Source of the DNA: JANQJA01 sp047947185
Lineage (GTDB): Bacteria > Pseudomonadota > Gammaproteobacteria > Pseudomonadales > Azotimanducaceae
Direction: 5' to 3'
DNA length: 64,000 nucleotides
Assembly (NCBI GenBank): GCA_047947185.1
Contig: CP170502.1
Coordinates: forward strand, 5,704,001 to 5,768,000
Under the pieces are notes generated by a model that was not told the origin of the DNA, ran no database searches, and saw nothing but the letters and a program-made list of their open reading frames with translations. The position numbers and the translations under genes are program-made. Every line of letters starts with the position of its first letter. Position 1 is the first letter of the stretch. Positions 53,008-61,779 of the stretch are shown one piece after another.

Positions 53008-56000
53008 TCAGTTCCGCGTGAACACCTCCCTCAGGATCTGGGCGGATTCGCTGTCTGATTCCGTCAGGCGCTCTATCAGCTCTGCCTGGAAGTCAGGATA
53101 ACCCAGCCTGCCGGCTGCGATGGCCAGAACAAAGTAGTCAGAGTCTGTGAGGTCTCTGTCCGCCCTGATGCCTGATCGGAGTGTTGAAAATGCCTGTTGT
53201 GCTTGTCCCTGTGCAGCATAGAGCGTTGCGAGCGTGTGATAGTGGGCATATCGGAGATCAGGCTGGTAATCCCGATTCGACAGTAGTCGGAGTGCAACAT
53301 CGAGTTCGACATTACGAACTGCCAGATTCCACGCAATGTCGTTAGCTTGCGTCAGACTGAATTTCTGGCCTGTTCTGTCAGGTTCCAGGAGTTTTGCCAG
53401 TTCGTCATGCTCACCTTGCAGAATCCTTAATTTAGCTTGCAGAAACCTTGTCGTATTGCTTTCAGGACCGAATGCAGTAGTAAACTGCGCCAACCGATCA
53501 GCATACGGCTGAACCATCCCGGATTCGAAGTAGAACTCGAATATCGGCAGCCAGTCCTGCTGGAACTGATCAGAATCCTCAAACAGGGCAAGATAGAGGT
53601 CCTCGATTTCATCGCGGGAAGTGAGCGGAAGCGCGTCGATTAAAAAATCTCTCAGGGCCTTTTGATGGCGAGCACTGTCAAATGGTGCTGGTGGCGCAGA
53701 GAGCTGAGTCGCAGCGCTGCTTGAACGCAGTTTCGCTGTCGCGTGCAACATCGCCTGAAAAAAAGCAGGATGATTCTCAATCTGGGTGTGGGTTGGTCGA
53801 AACAGTGCCAATCTGGCGTTGCTGGCTGAGTGCCCCTGAACTGCGTCAACATACGAATCAAACAAGTGGTGGGCTTCAGCCACGGAACCGGCATCAACGA
53901 GATGATCGAAGACCCTCGACGTAGTCCGGGGAGCTAGAATGGATCCAACAAAGTGGTAGTTGTCAGCATCCCTCAGCCAAATCTGATTGTGAGGCGCCAA
54001 TACGATCATCAGATTCCCCAGTTCGCGGGTGCGCGGATGGGACATACAGTGAATAAATTCCTTTTTTGCCACGGCAATACCAGCCTCTGCCATGCGTCGA
54101 ACTGCTGGATCCTTGCGGACAAACGCCTGCAATTCGGCTGGATAGGAAGTCCCGTAAAGCGGGTCTGGCGATGCTGGCTCGCTCGGCACACTGGCTCTTG
54201 CACTGTAGCAGCCTGTGACCTTGGCTGCCTGGTCCAGAGACTCAAGGATCTGGCGCGACCTGGCTGGATTGGGAAGCGTTGTCAGGAGGGCTTTGGCAGC
54301 ATCGAATTCATTTAGTCCAGCCAATTCTGCGACCGCCAGACCGATGATCCTGATCGTGTTGACCGATGGGAAATTACGGGCGAGGGCCCCTGCTGCGAGG
54401 GGGCCTTCAGAGACTGATTCGATCACAACCTCCCATACCCTGGCGGACTCATCGTCCCCGCCCCAGGTACCAATCAATCGCTTGGCATCGGCCGGTCGCT
54501 TGGCAATCAAATAACCTTCCGCACCATACCTGGCGAGAGTCTTGATTGTAGATGCCGCGTCCGAAAAGGCGAACTCGCCAGGCGCACTCTTCATCCTTGT
54601 CATCACGCCCTTGACCGTGTCCTCAATCAGCAGGGCCAGCGAGAGGGCTTGTTCTGGCGTGGGATATTGCATTGGCCTGGGTTTTAGCACGGCTATGCTT
54701 AAACCCACCAGGGAATAGATATCATGAGGATCAAGTGCCAGGGCCTGACGCAGATGGATCTCTGCCGCCACTGGATTTGAGCCCGGTTTCCCCAATTCAC
54801 CGAAGTCGCCCTGTAGATAGTTGACGCCCAGTTCGTTCTGATAGAGGGCATGTTGTGAGAACTGGTCGGCTGCGGCGAGTAATAACCGATTGGCAACCCG
54901 GCGAAGTCCGACTGATTCAAGGTCGTCGGTGTAGCGTATGAGAGGCATCAGTCTGTCTGGATGTTTGGCGACCAGGCTGCGATGGAGTTCGAAAGCCTCA
55001 ATGTCACGACCTTCCTCTATCATCATGGCGGGAACCGATCGAAACTCGAGGCGTTGAAGTTTGGCGTTCTGGATAGCGCGAAAGTTCAATCGCTCGGCTT
55101 CCAGTTCCTGCTTGTCAAAGCTGTTCTTGTTGATAGCCGTGGTTACCCTGACTTCGAGCGTATTTTCAGGTGCATGCACAGTACGCTCAAATGACATGAC
55201 CGGGCCATTGATAGCAAGGTCCTGAGGAAACCTGGTCCATTTCATGTAGGGCGGAATGGTATGTCGCTCAATGTAGACATACTCGCTCAAGAGATTGATG
55301 AAATAGGTCTCCGGCTCGACCGTTTCCCCGGCATTATAGCCGCTTGCTGTCGCCAGATTTGATCGGAGCGTTGGGTAGCCGCTCTGGAACTGGATGGGTA
55401 CAAACTCCAGCGCCTGGGAAGCATCTGTGGCTGGCGCGAAGCCGAAACGAAATATTTGATATCTCTGGGCGTCATTGACCACAATGCGAATCTTGAGGAG
55501 AGAATTTTCCGGGTCATCTTCTACGGAGAAATCTTCCAGTTCACCCGCGAGCTGGGTCTGGACATAATTCTGGATGTCACTTCGGGTTGCTTCGAGCGCA
55601 GCACCTTCCAGTGGCGCTGCAGCTTCGTAGAGTGCTCCCGTAAAAATGCGGGTATCGATCACCTTTGCACCACCCATGTCAGAGTATTCGACCTCGACGG
55701 TGCGTGTAAAAGTGTTGTCTTTTGCGGTTGACGTTTTGGTTCTCACCAACGACCGGGATTTGTTGTCTACGATGAGTGCGAGTCGTCCTTGGATCGCGAG
55801 CGGGATTCTGCTGAGGTCCACCTTGCCAGCTGAAGGGTCTATCCATGTGTCGTCATCGGGCAGATACACCACCGCATGATTGAAAACTGATATGCCAGGA
55901 TAATCAGGTGTAACTGCCTGGTTAATGTCAGAAGACACCAACGCAACATTGGCATTGATGCCAAGGTGCCTGAACATCGAAACCATCAAGGTCGACTGAT

Positions 56001-57003
56001 CCTTGCAGTCGCCATATTGACGCGCAAGCACATCCAGGGGCGAATCGGGTTCCAGCGTGCTTTGTCCCAGATCGTTGGAGGTGTAGCGTACGCTGCGATC
56101 GACGAAGTCAACCACGGCTTTGATTTGGGCCGACCGGTTGCGCTGCAAACCGATTCGTTCAATCACGTCTTTTTTCTGCCAGAGATTGTGTTTTTCATCC
56201 ACCCATGCCTCGTAGGCGCGGGCAACATGGTTCCATGACTTCGCAGTTGAGACGACAATCGAGGCGTGAGTGATGGTGTCAGGACTTTGCTGGTCGATAG
56301 CCAGTGGTGCCCTGGTGACATTTTCTCCCCAGAAGGTGAAGACTGACCTGTCGCGCTGCTGCTCTGTCTCGGTTTGCAGTCCTTCCAATTCGGCACCTTC
56401 AAGCCCAACCTTGAAGCCTGATCCCGATGGCACGCTCACAATCACCTCTAGCGCTTCGACAGTAGAATTTCGCTGTATGGGGTGGATGAGATTGACGCCT
56501 GCCGGAAACGCAGATCGTCGTTGTCGTTGATTGATTTCGAGTTCAATAACAGAGCCAATCTGGACCCCTTCGAGCTGAAGGTGGACAACTCTGAGATCGC
56601 CATAAATCAGTCCTTGTTGTGCGATTGAGGATTCGACGGTTTGGTCAAAGTTCGAAATTTTGCCGCCTGTGTACACGCGTACCCGGATTTCGGGAGGCTC
56701 TTCAAACCATGGGCGATACGCGAACCCCAGGCGTCCGATTTGCTGCAGGCCCTGGTCTGACGCGATTACCATCAATGAGTAGTTCAGCGAATCATAGGCA
56801 CCATCCTCCCGAAACAAATATCGGGTCGATGATCTGACAATATGCAGATCTGTGCCCTGGGCACCCACATATCTTTGCTGCACGAGGGCGAATTCCCCGG
56901 AATCCATAGAGAATGGCGGGGCAGTATCAGCGTGTGCGGCAAGCGTGAGGAAAGCAAGCCCCAGGAGCAAGGTTGCAGTTCCAATTGAGGAATGACTGGA
57001 CAT
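53008..57003 (-). CDS. Large exported DUF3857/transglutaminase-like protein
   Basis: 1331 residues from ATG 57003 (GGAGA upstream) with a signal peptide ending near LTLAAHADT. A DUF3857 domain occupies about residues 30-230, then a transglutaminase-like domain with Cys in YGDCKDQSTLMVSM, His in VFNHAVVYLP and Asp in DDTWIDPS, so the catalytic triad is complete. A beta-rich region follows, and the C-terminal 600 residues are helical and tetratricopeptide-like (repeated ALDPHDIYSLVGLSIAVLKP-type segments). Related proteins are periplasmic or surface proteins of unknown function. It is one of the largest proteins in the window and is transcribed alone. Confidence 0.88.
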   Translation of the reverse strand: MSSHSSIGTATLLLGLAFLTLAAHADTAPPFSMDSGEFALVQQRYVGAQGTDLHIVRSSTRYLFREDGAYDSLNYSLMVIASDQGLQQIGRLGFAYRPWFEEPPEIRVRVYTGGKISNFDQTVESSIAQQGLIYGDLRVVHLQLEGVQIGSVIELEINQRQRRSAFPAGVNLIHPIQRNSTVEALEVIVSVPSGSGFKVGLEGAELEGLQTETEQQRDRSVFTFWGENVTRAPLAIDQQSPDTITHASIVVSTAKSWNHVARAYEAWVDEKHNLWQKKDVIERIGLQRNRSAQIKAVVDFVDRSVRYTSNDLGQSTLEPDSPLDVLARQYGDCKDQSTLMVSMFRHLGINANVALVSSDINQAVTPDYPGISVFNHAVVYLPDDDTWIDPSAGKVDLSRIPLAIQGRLALIVDNKSRSLVRTKTSTAKDNTFTRTVEVEYSDMGGAKVIDTRIFTGALYEAAAPLEGAALEATRSDIQNYVQTQLAGELEDFSVEDDPENSLLKIRIVVNDAQRYQIFRFGFAPATDASQALEFVPIQFQSGYPTLRSNLATASGYNAGETVEPETYFINLLSEYVYIERHTIPPYMKWTRFPQDLAINGPVMSFERTVHAPENTLEVRVTTAINKNSFDKQELEAERLNFRAIQNAKLQRLEFRSVPAMMIEEGRDIEAFELHRSLVAKHPDRLMPLIRYTDDLESVGLRRVANRLLLAAADQFSQHALYQNELGVNYLQGDFGELGKPGSNPVAAEIHLRQALALDPHDIYSLVGLSIAVLKPRPMQYPTPEQALSLALLIEDTVKGVMTRMKSAPGEFAFSDAASTIKTLARYGAEGYLIAKRPADAKRLIGTWGGDDESARVWEVVIESVSEGPLAAGALARNFPSVNTIRIIGLAVAELAGLNEFDAAKALLTTLPNPARSRQILESLDQAAKVTGCYSARASVPSEPASPDPLYGTSYPAELQAFVRKDPAVRRMAEAGIAVAKKEFIHCMSHPRTRELGNLMIVLAPHNQIWLRDADNYHFVGSILAPRTTSRVFDHLVDAGSVAEAHHLFDSYVDAVQGHSASNARLALFRPTHTQIENHPAFFQAMLHATAKLRSSSAATQLSAPPAPFDSARHQKALRDFLIDALPLTSRDEIEDLYLALFEDSDQFQQDWLPIFEFYFESGMVQPYADRLAQFTTAFGPESNTTRFLQAKLRILQGEHDELAKLLEPDRTGQKFSLTQANDIAWNLAVRNVELDVALRLLSNRDYQPDLRYAHYHTLATLYAAQGQAQQAFSTLRSGIRADRDLTDSDYFVLAIAAGRLGYPDFQAELIERLTESDSESAQILREVFTRN

Positions 57004-57314
57004 TGGTGATCTCCGATAGCAGAAGTAACCGGAAGTGGTCAGGGTGTTGGTGCGTGAATAGATCAATTTCTCTCGTTTGAAATTGTGCTAGATGTCCTGG
57101 TCGGGCCAGACAGACTGAGCCAACCTGAAGCCTATGAGGATTGTGGCAGTTCCTATTCCATCGTTCCCGGAGCCGGCGGGGTCGCGAAACTGGACCTGGA
57201 TAGCTGACGGGTCAGGTACCGGTCCATTCTGAGGACTGGGTACTGGTCTGAAATCCGATGCAGCAGTGATGCTCTCGGCATCGATTTCCCGCTGGCATTT
57301 CCTGCTGTGGTTGC
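57004..57314. other. Intergenic region upstream of the DUF3857 protein
   Basis: About 310 bases. A minus-strand frame of 77 codons (57088-57321) overlaps the end of the thioesterase gene and has no start signal. Near its 3' end the sequence GGAACTGCCACAATCCTCAT resembles the start of the DUF3857 signal-peptide coding region, perhaps by chance. No terminator or clear promoter was found. Confidence 0.3.
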
Positions 57315-58109
57315 CTACCAAAGCGCGTCCTTAATCTCGTCTGGGATCGGAATTCGCGATCCTGACTGCCTGTCGAAGTAGGTGAGCACGTAGCGAGCAG
57401 TGATGGCGGGTGCTTCCTGGTCGCCTGCCGTGAAGATGTCGTGCTGGTATCGCAGGCTGCTTTCACTGTGTCCGATGGCGGTTGTTGTCACCCGTAGCGC
57501 CTCCCGCCCCGATATGCTTGTCCGGTGCTGTAACTCAAACACAGAGGCGCCGCCGCTGATGCCGTTTGCCTCAAGATACTCGCGGTGTGCACCCAGTTCC
57601 GTCTGCACCGCCCAGAGCGCTTCAGTCATGACGTACCAGAGCCCACGCGCGTTCAGCTTTTCTCCATCGGACAACAACGGAATCGGTACGGTGCCAACAT
57701 AACTCGTAAAGACCCGATCAGACGGGGTGTCGACGGGCACCGGGCGCAGATCGAATTCCTGCCCATCGGTGTCCAGCCCATCAAGAGGCGCGACGGAAGT
57801 GAAGACCTGGTTGCAGTGCGTCACCACACGACCATCGCGGGTACGCCGGATAAGCACCGCGCAACCGGTGTGAGTTGGCATGGCATAAAACTGGAGTTGT
57901 GCAGCAGCCTCATCTCCTGGGTGTAACTCGCCGCTGAACCGGACCCTCTCGGACTGGAGTTGGAGCAGATCCGTTGCTAAACCCCGAGCCGACAGCCAGG
58001 CGAGGCGGGCGTCTTCGATCAATTGGGCGTAGTGCTGAATATTGATATGACCAGCGCGGCCTTTGTGCGAATCGTCGAACACGCGTTGGAGCAGGATCTG
58101 GTTTTGCAT
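57315..58109 (-). CDS. Tandem-hotdog acyl-CoA thioesterase-like protein
   Basis: 264 residues from ATG 58109; an in-frame ATG at 58157 would add 16 unconvincing residues. It appears to contain two hotdog domains. The first has the 4HBT-type pattern VFDDSHKGRAGHINIQHYAQLIEDARLAWL and the second has ALRVTTTAIGHSESSLRYQHDIF. The expected activity is hydrolysis of acyl-CoA or acyl-ACP thioesters. The catalytic residue in the first domain could be Asp in FDDSHKG, as in 4-hydroxybenzoyl-CoA thioesterase. The assignment is by fold pattern only. Confidence 0.75.
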   Translation of the reverse strand: MQNQILLQRVFDDSHKGRAGHINIQHYAQLIEDARLAWLSARGLATDLLQLQSERVRFSGELHPGDEAAAQLQFYAMPTHTGCAVLIRRTRDGRVVTHCNQVFTSVAPLDGLDTDGQEFDLRPVPVDTPSDRVFTSYVGTVPIPLLSDGEKLNARGLWYVMTEALWAVQTELGAHREYLEANGISGGASVFELQHRTSISGREALRVTTTAIGHSESSLRYQHDIFTAGDQEAPAITARYVLTYFDRQSGSRIPIPDEIKDALW

Positions 58110-58195
58110 GATTAGAAATGGTTCCTCCGACTCAGCCAAAGCGCTTGTACGCAACATACATCAAACACCGCGAACAAACACCGGGTCCAAACACC

Positions 58196-58406
58196 GGGTC
58201 ACACACGAATTGGGCTCCCACAGCAGGTGCGAGAAGTCTGCCATTAAAAAGGGCAGCGATCTGACGCGTTGATAATCCAGCGATTGGTGTGTGACCCACA
58301 ACCAGGGTCACACACGAATTGAGCTCCCACAGCAGGTGCGAGAAGTCTGCCATGGAAAAGGGCAGCGATCTGACGCGTTGATAATCCAGCGAATGGTGTG
58401 TGACCC
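58196..58406. repeat. Two directly repeated 102-bp inverted-repeat elements
   Basis: Unit A (58196-58297) and unit B (58305-58406) are nearly identical and in the same orientation, seven bases apart, giving a 109-bp period. Each begins GGGTCACACAC and ends GTGTGTGACCC, a perfect 11-base terminal inverted repeat. Differences are few: ATTAAAAAG/ATGGAAAAG, GGGCTCC/GAGCTCC and GATTGGTG/GAATGGTG. A short run of AAACACCGGGTC copies precedes unit A (58177-58200). No transposase is encoded. They fill most of the 396-base gap between the thioesterase and zinc-ribbon genes. Confidence 0.92.
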
Positions 58407-58505
58407 GAAACCAGAATCCTGCGACCCGAAACCGGCGGCGGCAAGACTTTCAAAATTGCGGCTGGGTGGCATATAGTGCAGGTCGGTTAAACAAAGGTAC
58501 GCATC

Positions 58506-58886
58506 ATGTCCTGTCCAAAATGCGGCAACTGGTTCGAGCGGCTGCAGTTCAATGATGTTGAGGTGGAGCGCTGCACCAATTGCAAGGGCCTCTGGTTTGA
58601 CATGCTCGAGAAAGAAGACCTGCTGCGGATGGAAGGTTCGGAATCAATTGACATTGGAAATGAAGTTGTCGGTCAGAAATATAACCGGGTAACGGATGTC
58701 AGGTGTCCAAAGTGCGAGTGTCGTATGGTGGCCATGGTGGACAAGGACCAGTTCCATATCCATTACGAGTGTTGTCCGGAATGTTACGGGACTTTTTTTG
58801 ATGCCGGCGAATTCCGGGATCTGAAAGAGCACACCGTCGCCGAGCGATTTGTGCAGATGCTGAAGACGCTGCGTACGAACCTGTAG
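58506..58886 (+). CDS. Zinc-ribbon protein (TFIIB-type zinc finger domain)
   Basis: A 126-residue protein with two zinc ribbons. The first has CPKCGNWFERL and CTNCKGLWFD (cysteines at about 3, 6, 23 and 26); the second has CPKCECRM and CCPECYGTFFDAGEF. This is the zf-TFIIB-like pattern (PF13453) common in bacteria, with no proven function. The start is ATG 58506. Its stop is directly followed by the ATG of the DAHP synthase gene with no bases between, so the two are co-transcribed and probably translationally coupled. Confidence 0.9.
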   Translation: MSCPKCGNWFERLQFNDVEVERCTNCKGLWFDMLEKEDLLRMEGSESIDIGNEVVGQKYNRVTDVRCPKCECRMVAMVDKDQFHIHYECCPECYGTFFDAGEFRDLKEHTVAERFVQMLKTLRTNL

Positions 58887-59924
58887 ATGCCAAAAACTGA
58901 AGATACACATATCACGCGGATCCGGCCGCTGATTTCACCCGCTGTGCTGGCGGAAGAATTGCCGGCAAGCGACGCGGTGACGGACCGCGTTGCGACGTCA
59001 CGCCGGGAGATTGAGGCTATCCTGGATGGTGATGACCCCCGCCAGATTGTGATTGTCGGCCCCTGTTCCGTCCATGACCCTGCTGCGGCCCTGGACTATG
59101 CCGGGCAGCTTGCGGAGCGAACCCGTGACCTGGCGGACCGGCTGTGTATTGTCATGCGTGTCTATTTCGAGAAACCACGTACGGTGGTTGGCTGGAAAGG
59201 GTTGATCAATGATCCGGACCTGGATGGAAGTTACAGGATCAATACGGGGCTGCGGCTGGCGCGCAAGCTGTTGCTGGACGTGGCTGATATTGGTTTGCCG
59301 ACTGGCACCGAGTTCCTCGACACTACCCTGGGCCAGTTCTACGCTGACCTGATCAGCTGGGGCGCCATCGGTGCCAGAACTGCCGAAAGCCAGGTACATC
59401 GTGAACTGGCGTCCGGGCTTTCGATGCCCGTTGGCATCAAGAATCGTACTGATGGTGACGTTCAGGTTGCGGTTGATGCCATTCGCGCGGCCGCGCACCG
59501 CCACCTGTTCCCCACCATTACCAAAGAAGGTGCGCCCGCCATTTACGAAACCGCGGGCAACCAGTATGCCCACTTGATACTGCGCGGTGGTGACAAATCG
59601 GGCCCGAATTTTGATGCAGCGTCGGTTGCGGCAGCCTCGGCACTGCTGGCACGGTATGAGCTCAGGCAGAGAATTATTGTCGACTGCAGCCATGGCAACA
59701 GTGCAAAAGACCCCACGAGGCAGGGGCAGGTGCTCGGCGCTGTCTGCGCCCAGGTTGCCGCCGGGGGTTCGCCCATCAAGGGTGTGATGCTGGAGAGCCA
59801 CCTGAAGTCGGGTCGGCAGGACAGCGCCCTGGAATACGGCAAGTCCATTACCGACGCTTGCCTTTCGCTGGAGGAGACGCTGCCGTTATTGGCGCGACTC
59901 CACCGCGCGGTTGGGCCGGTGTGA
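58887..59924 (+). CDS. aroG: 3-deoxy-7-phosphoheptulonate synthase, class I (AroF/G/H type)
   Basis: Catalyses the first step of the shikimate pathway, condensing phosphoenolpyruvate and erythrose 4-phosphate. It has 345 residues (E. coli AroG 350). Conserved segments are IVGPCSVHDPAAALDYA, RVYFEKPRTVVGWKGLINDP, TARTAESQVHRELASGL-type (here ARTAESQVHRELASG) and IVDCSHGNSAKDP. Metal- and substrate-binding Cys, His and Glu positions appear intact. The N-terminal region that binds the feedback amino acid is present, but which amino acid it senses cannot be read with confidence; the aroF/G/H choice is therefore open. Confidence 0.95.
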   Translation: MPKTEDTHITRIRPLISPAVLAEELPASDAVTDRVATSRREIEAILDGDDPRQIVIVGPCSVHDPAAALDYAGQLAERTRDLADRLCIVMRVYFEKPRTVVGWKGLINDPDLDGSYRINTGLRLARKLLLDVADIGLPTGTEFLDTTLGQFYADLISWGAIGARTAESQVHRELASGLSMPVGIKNRTDGDVQVAVDAIRAAAHRHLFPTITKEGAPAIYETAGNQYAHLILRGGDKSGPNFDAASVAAASALLARYELRQRIIVDCSHGNSAKDPTRQGQVLGAVCAQVAAGGSPIKGVMLESHLKSGRQDSALEYGKSITDACLSLEETLPLLARLHRAVGPV

Positions 59925-59960
59925 CCCGGCGCAACCGGTGGACCAAACTGCTCGCCTGCG

Positions 59961-59992
59961 CCAGGGCGACTCTCAACAAACAGGCGCCCTGG
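59961..59992. terminator. Hairpin between converging aro and rib genes
   Basis: CCAGGGCG (59961-59968) and CGCCCTGG (59985-59992) form a perfect eight-base stem with a 16-base loop in the 71-base gap between converging stops. No uracil tract follows on either strand, so termination is possible but not certain. Confidence 0.4.
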
Positions 59993-59995
59993 TCA

Positions 59996-60475
59996 CTAGG
60001 CTACCGCAGCGGTGCGGTAGGCACCCAGGGTGGCTGCTGCAGCAACGGCCACTTCGGTACCTTTGGTGACAAAATGTTCACCAAAAAAGGTTGCTCGCCC
60101 CTCGGAGAGAAAGTCATGCGGGGTCAGAACGCCGGAGAAAACAGGCACGCCAGTGTCCATTTGGGCTCGCATGAGGCCATCAATCACCGCCGATGCCACA
60201 AATTCGTGACGGTAGGTACCACCGTCAACCACCAGCCCTGCCGCAACAACACCCGCGTAGCGGCCACTGGCTGCAAGGAGTTTTGCCTTCAGGGGTATCT
60301 CAAAAGCACCGGGCACCTCGTAAAGGTCGACCTGGCGGCCGTCGATACGGGCGAATTCAGCCAGAAAAGCGTCGCGGAGCGCATCCACGATGTCCCGGTG
60401 CCAACAGGACTGGATAAAAGCGACCCGGTCACGGCTGGCGACGGTGTTGATGTTGGGATCAAAAGAGTCATTCAT
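59996..60475 (-). CDS. ribH: 6,7-dimethyl-8-ribityllumazine synthase, type II (RibH2-like)
   Basis: Makes the direct precursor of riboflavin from ribulose-derived dihydroxybutanone phosphate and an aminopyrimidine. It has 159 residues. The segments AFIQSCWHRDIVDALRDAF, VPGAFEIPLKAK, VVDGGTYRHEFVA (with the general-base histidine) and FSGVLTPHDF match the type II lumazine synthases first described in Brucella and Mesorhizobium, more than the 60-mer type of E. coli. No other rib gene is adjacent. The gene follows an FMN riboswitch by about 120 bases and has a GAGG ribosome-binding site that can be buried in a hairpin. Confidence 0.95.
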   Translation of the reverse strand: MNDSFDPNINTVASRDRVAFIQSCWHRDIVDALRDAFLAEFARIDGRQVDLYEVPGAFEIPLKAKLLAASGRYAGVVAAGLVVDGGTYRHEFVASAVIDGLMRAQMDTGVPVFSGVLTPHDFLSEGRATFFGEHFVTKGTEVAVAAAATLGAYRTAAVA

Positions 60476-60478
60476 CTG

Positions 60479-60522
60479 TTGTTTGCCTCAGGTTCAAAGG
60501 TTAAAAACAACAGGGCAAACAA
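60479..60522 (-). promoter_or_regulatory. Hairpin covering the ribH ribosome-binding site
   Basis: On the minus strand TTGTTTGCC (complement of 60514-60522) pairs perfectly with GGCAAACAA (complement of 60479-60487), with a 26-base loop. The second arm directly follows and touches GAGG, the likely ribosome-binding site, four bases before the ATG. This could be the switch part of the riboswitch, acting on translation. It is an inference from pairing only. Confidence 0.45.
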
Positions 60523-60593
60523 GGAAAGTCTTTTGCCGGCGCCGTTTGGAGCGTCGAAAAGAGAAACATACCTTATTCTCATAACCAGACTTT

Positions 60594-60710
60594 AACTGTC
60601 GGCCCCGGAATCACACCGGGTCTGCTTGTCCTCCTGCAGCGTTGGCAGGAGCGCCCGCGGGCTACGCTTGCGCGATTACCGCCGGTGGGGACTTTCACCC
60701 CGCCCTGAGA
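60594..60710 (-). promoter_or_regulatory. FMN riboswitch (RFN element)
   Basis: Read on the minus strand, the region has all conserved blocks of the FMN aptamer in order: TCAGGGCGGGGTG, CCCCACCGGCGGT, AGCCCGCG, a variable stem (GCTCCTGCCAACGCTGCAGGAG region), GACCCGGTGTGATTCCGG and GCCGACAGTT. The first and last blocks pair to close the structure. It precedes ribH on the same strand and should lower its expression when FMN is plentiful. Confidence 0.97.
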
Positions 60711-60736
60711 ATTGCCGCACCACCGCGGCGGCATTG

Positions 60737-60742
60737 AGTATA
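60737..60742 (-). promoter_or_regulatory. Likely -10 box for the ribH transcript
   Basis: TATACT on the minus strand lies 27 bases before the riboswitch, giving a transcription start about 20 bases ahead of the aptamer. No good -35 box was identified at the proper distance. Confidence 0.4.
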
Positions 60743-60888
60743 CTGGTGCGCTTCAGGACTGTATAGCCGCCCGTTGCGGCAGCGTCTCCGGGAGCGTGAG
60801 CCCGGGGAGCCTTAGCGCGGCGAGCATCAACGTCGGGAGATAGACCAGTTGGGGAACAGGTGATGGCCGAAAGGATGGAAGAGCGGCA

Positions 60889-61779
60889 ATGGGACAAGTG
60901 GTCCTGAACTTCTGCAACCGGTTAAGCCGGGTGATGTTACTGCTGCTAGTCAGCGTTGCTGCCCGGGGTGAGTATCCGCTGCAGGCGGGTGACCAGGTTG
61001 AATCCCTGTCGGTCCTGCCCGGCACCGTGATCCGGCTTTTTTCCCACGTTCCGGCCACTGCAACGCCTGAGTCGCCGGTGCTGTTTGTCATGCATGGTAC
61101 GGGTCGGGATGCAGACCGCTACCTCGCGGAATGGCGTGACCTGTCAGATCAGTATGGTTTCTACCTGCTTGTACCCGAATTCTCCAAAGCGGAGTTTCGT
61201 GGCAGCGCCCGCTACAACCTGGGTAACGTGATCACTGACAACAGAATTAACCCGCGAGAACAGTGGAGCTTCAACGCAATCCCGTTGCTCTTTGATGCGT
61301 TCCGCCGCGACCTCGGCATCCGGACGACGGAATACAGCATCTACGGCCATTCTGCCGGCGCCCAGTTTGTGCACCGTTTTCTGTACCATGTACCGGGTGC
61401 GCGGGTCAGGACCTATATCTCGGCCAATGCCGGCTGGTATACCTTGCCCAGTTTCTCTGAATCCTGGCCTTATGGTCTCAAACAATCCGCGCTCAGGCCG
61501 GCATCCCTGAAACTGGTGCTGACCCGTCCCATGATTGTCATGTTGGGCGACCAGGACACAGATGCCAATGATGCTTCCCTGCGCCAAACCAGCGAGGCAA
61601 AACGGCAGGGACCCCACCGTTTTGCCCGTGGCCAGTTTTTCATGCGCCGGGCCGAACGTGCGGCCAGGCAGGTTGGCGTCGAGCTCGCCTGGCGCAAGGT
61701 TGAGGTGGCCGGCGTGGCACACAGCAACCGTGGTATGGCAGTTGCAGCAGCCAGGCTCCTGTATGGCGAAACCCACTGA
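60889..61779 (+). CDS. Exported alpha/beta hydrolase (esterase, PHB-depolymerase-like)
   Basis: 296 residues from ATG 60889. The N-terminus has a hydrophobic signal-like stretch (VMLLLLVSVAARG). The fold shows VLFVMHGTGRDADRYL (oxyanion region), the nucleophile serine in YGHSAGAQFVHRFL, an aspartate in MLGDQDTDAND and a late histidine in AGVAHSNRGM. The pattern resembles LpqC/poly(3-hydroxybutyrate) depolymerase and feruloyl esterase-like proteins. The region 60743-60888 before it holds no other recognised signal. It overlaps the next gene by 17 bases. Confidence 0.85.
   Translation: MGQVVLNFCNRLSRVMLLLLVSVAARGEYPLQAGDQVESLSVLPGTVIRLFSHVPATATPESPVLFVMHGTGRDADRYLAEWRDLSDQYGFYLLVPEFSKAEFRGSARYNLGNVITDNRINPREQWSFNAIPLLFDAFRRDLGIRTTEYSIYGHSAGAQFVHRFLYHVPGARVRTYISANAGWYTLPSFSESWPYGLKQSALRPASLKLVLTRPMIVMLGDQDTDANDASLRQTSEAKRQGPHRFARGQFFMRRAERAARQVGVELAWRKVEVAGVAHSNRGMAVAAARLLYGETH

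Noticed and set aside
57088..57321. A 77-codon minus-strand frame between thioesterase and DUF3857 genes, with a tail slightly like the DUF3857 signal peptide
   Set aside because: It overlaps the thioesterase stop, has no ribosome-binding site, and the resemblance covers fewer than 15 residues.
58063..58476. Short frames on both strands across the twin 102-bp elements
   Set aside because: They differ between the two copies in frame and length, and the inverted ends explain the conservation better than coding.
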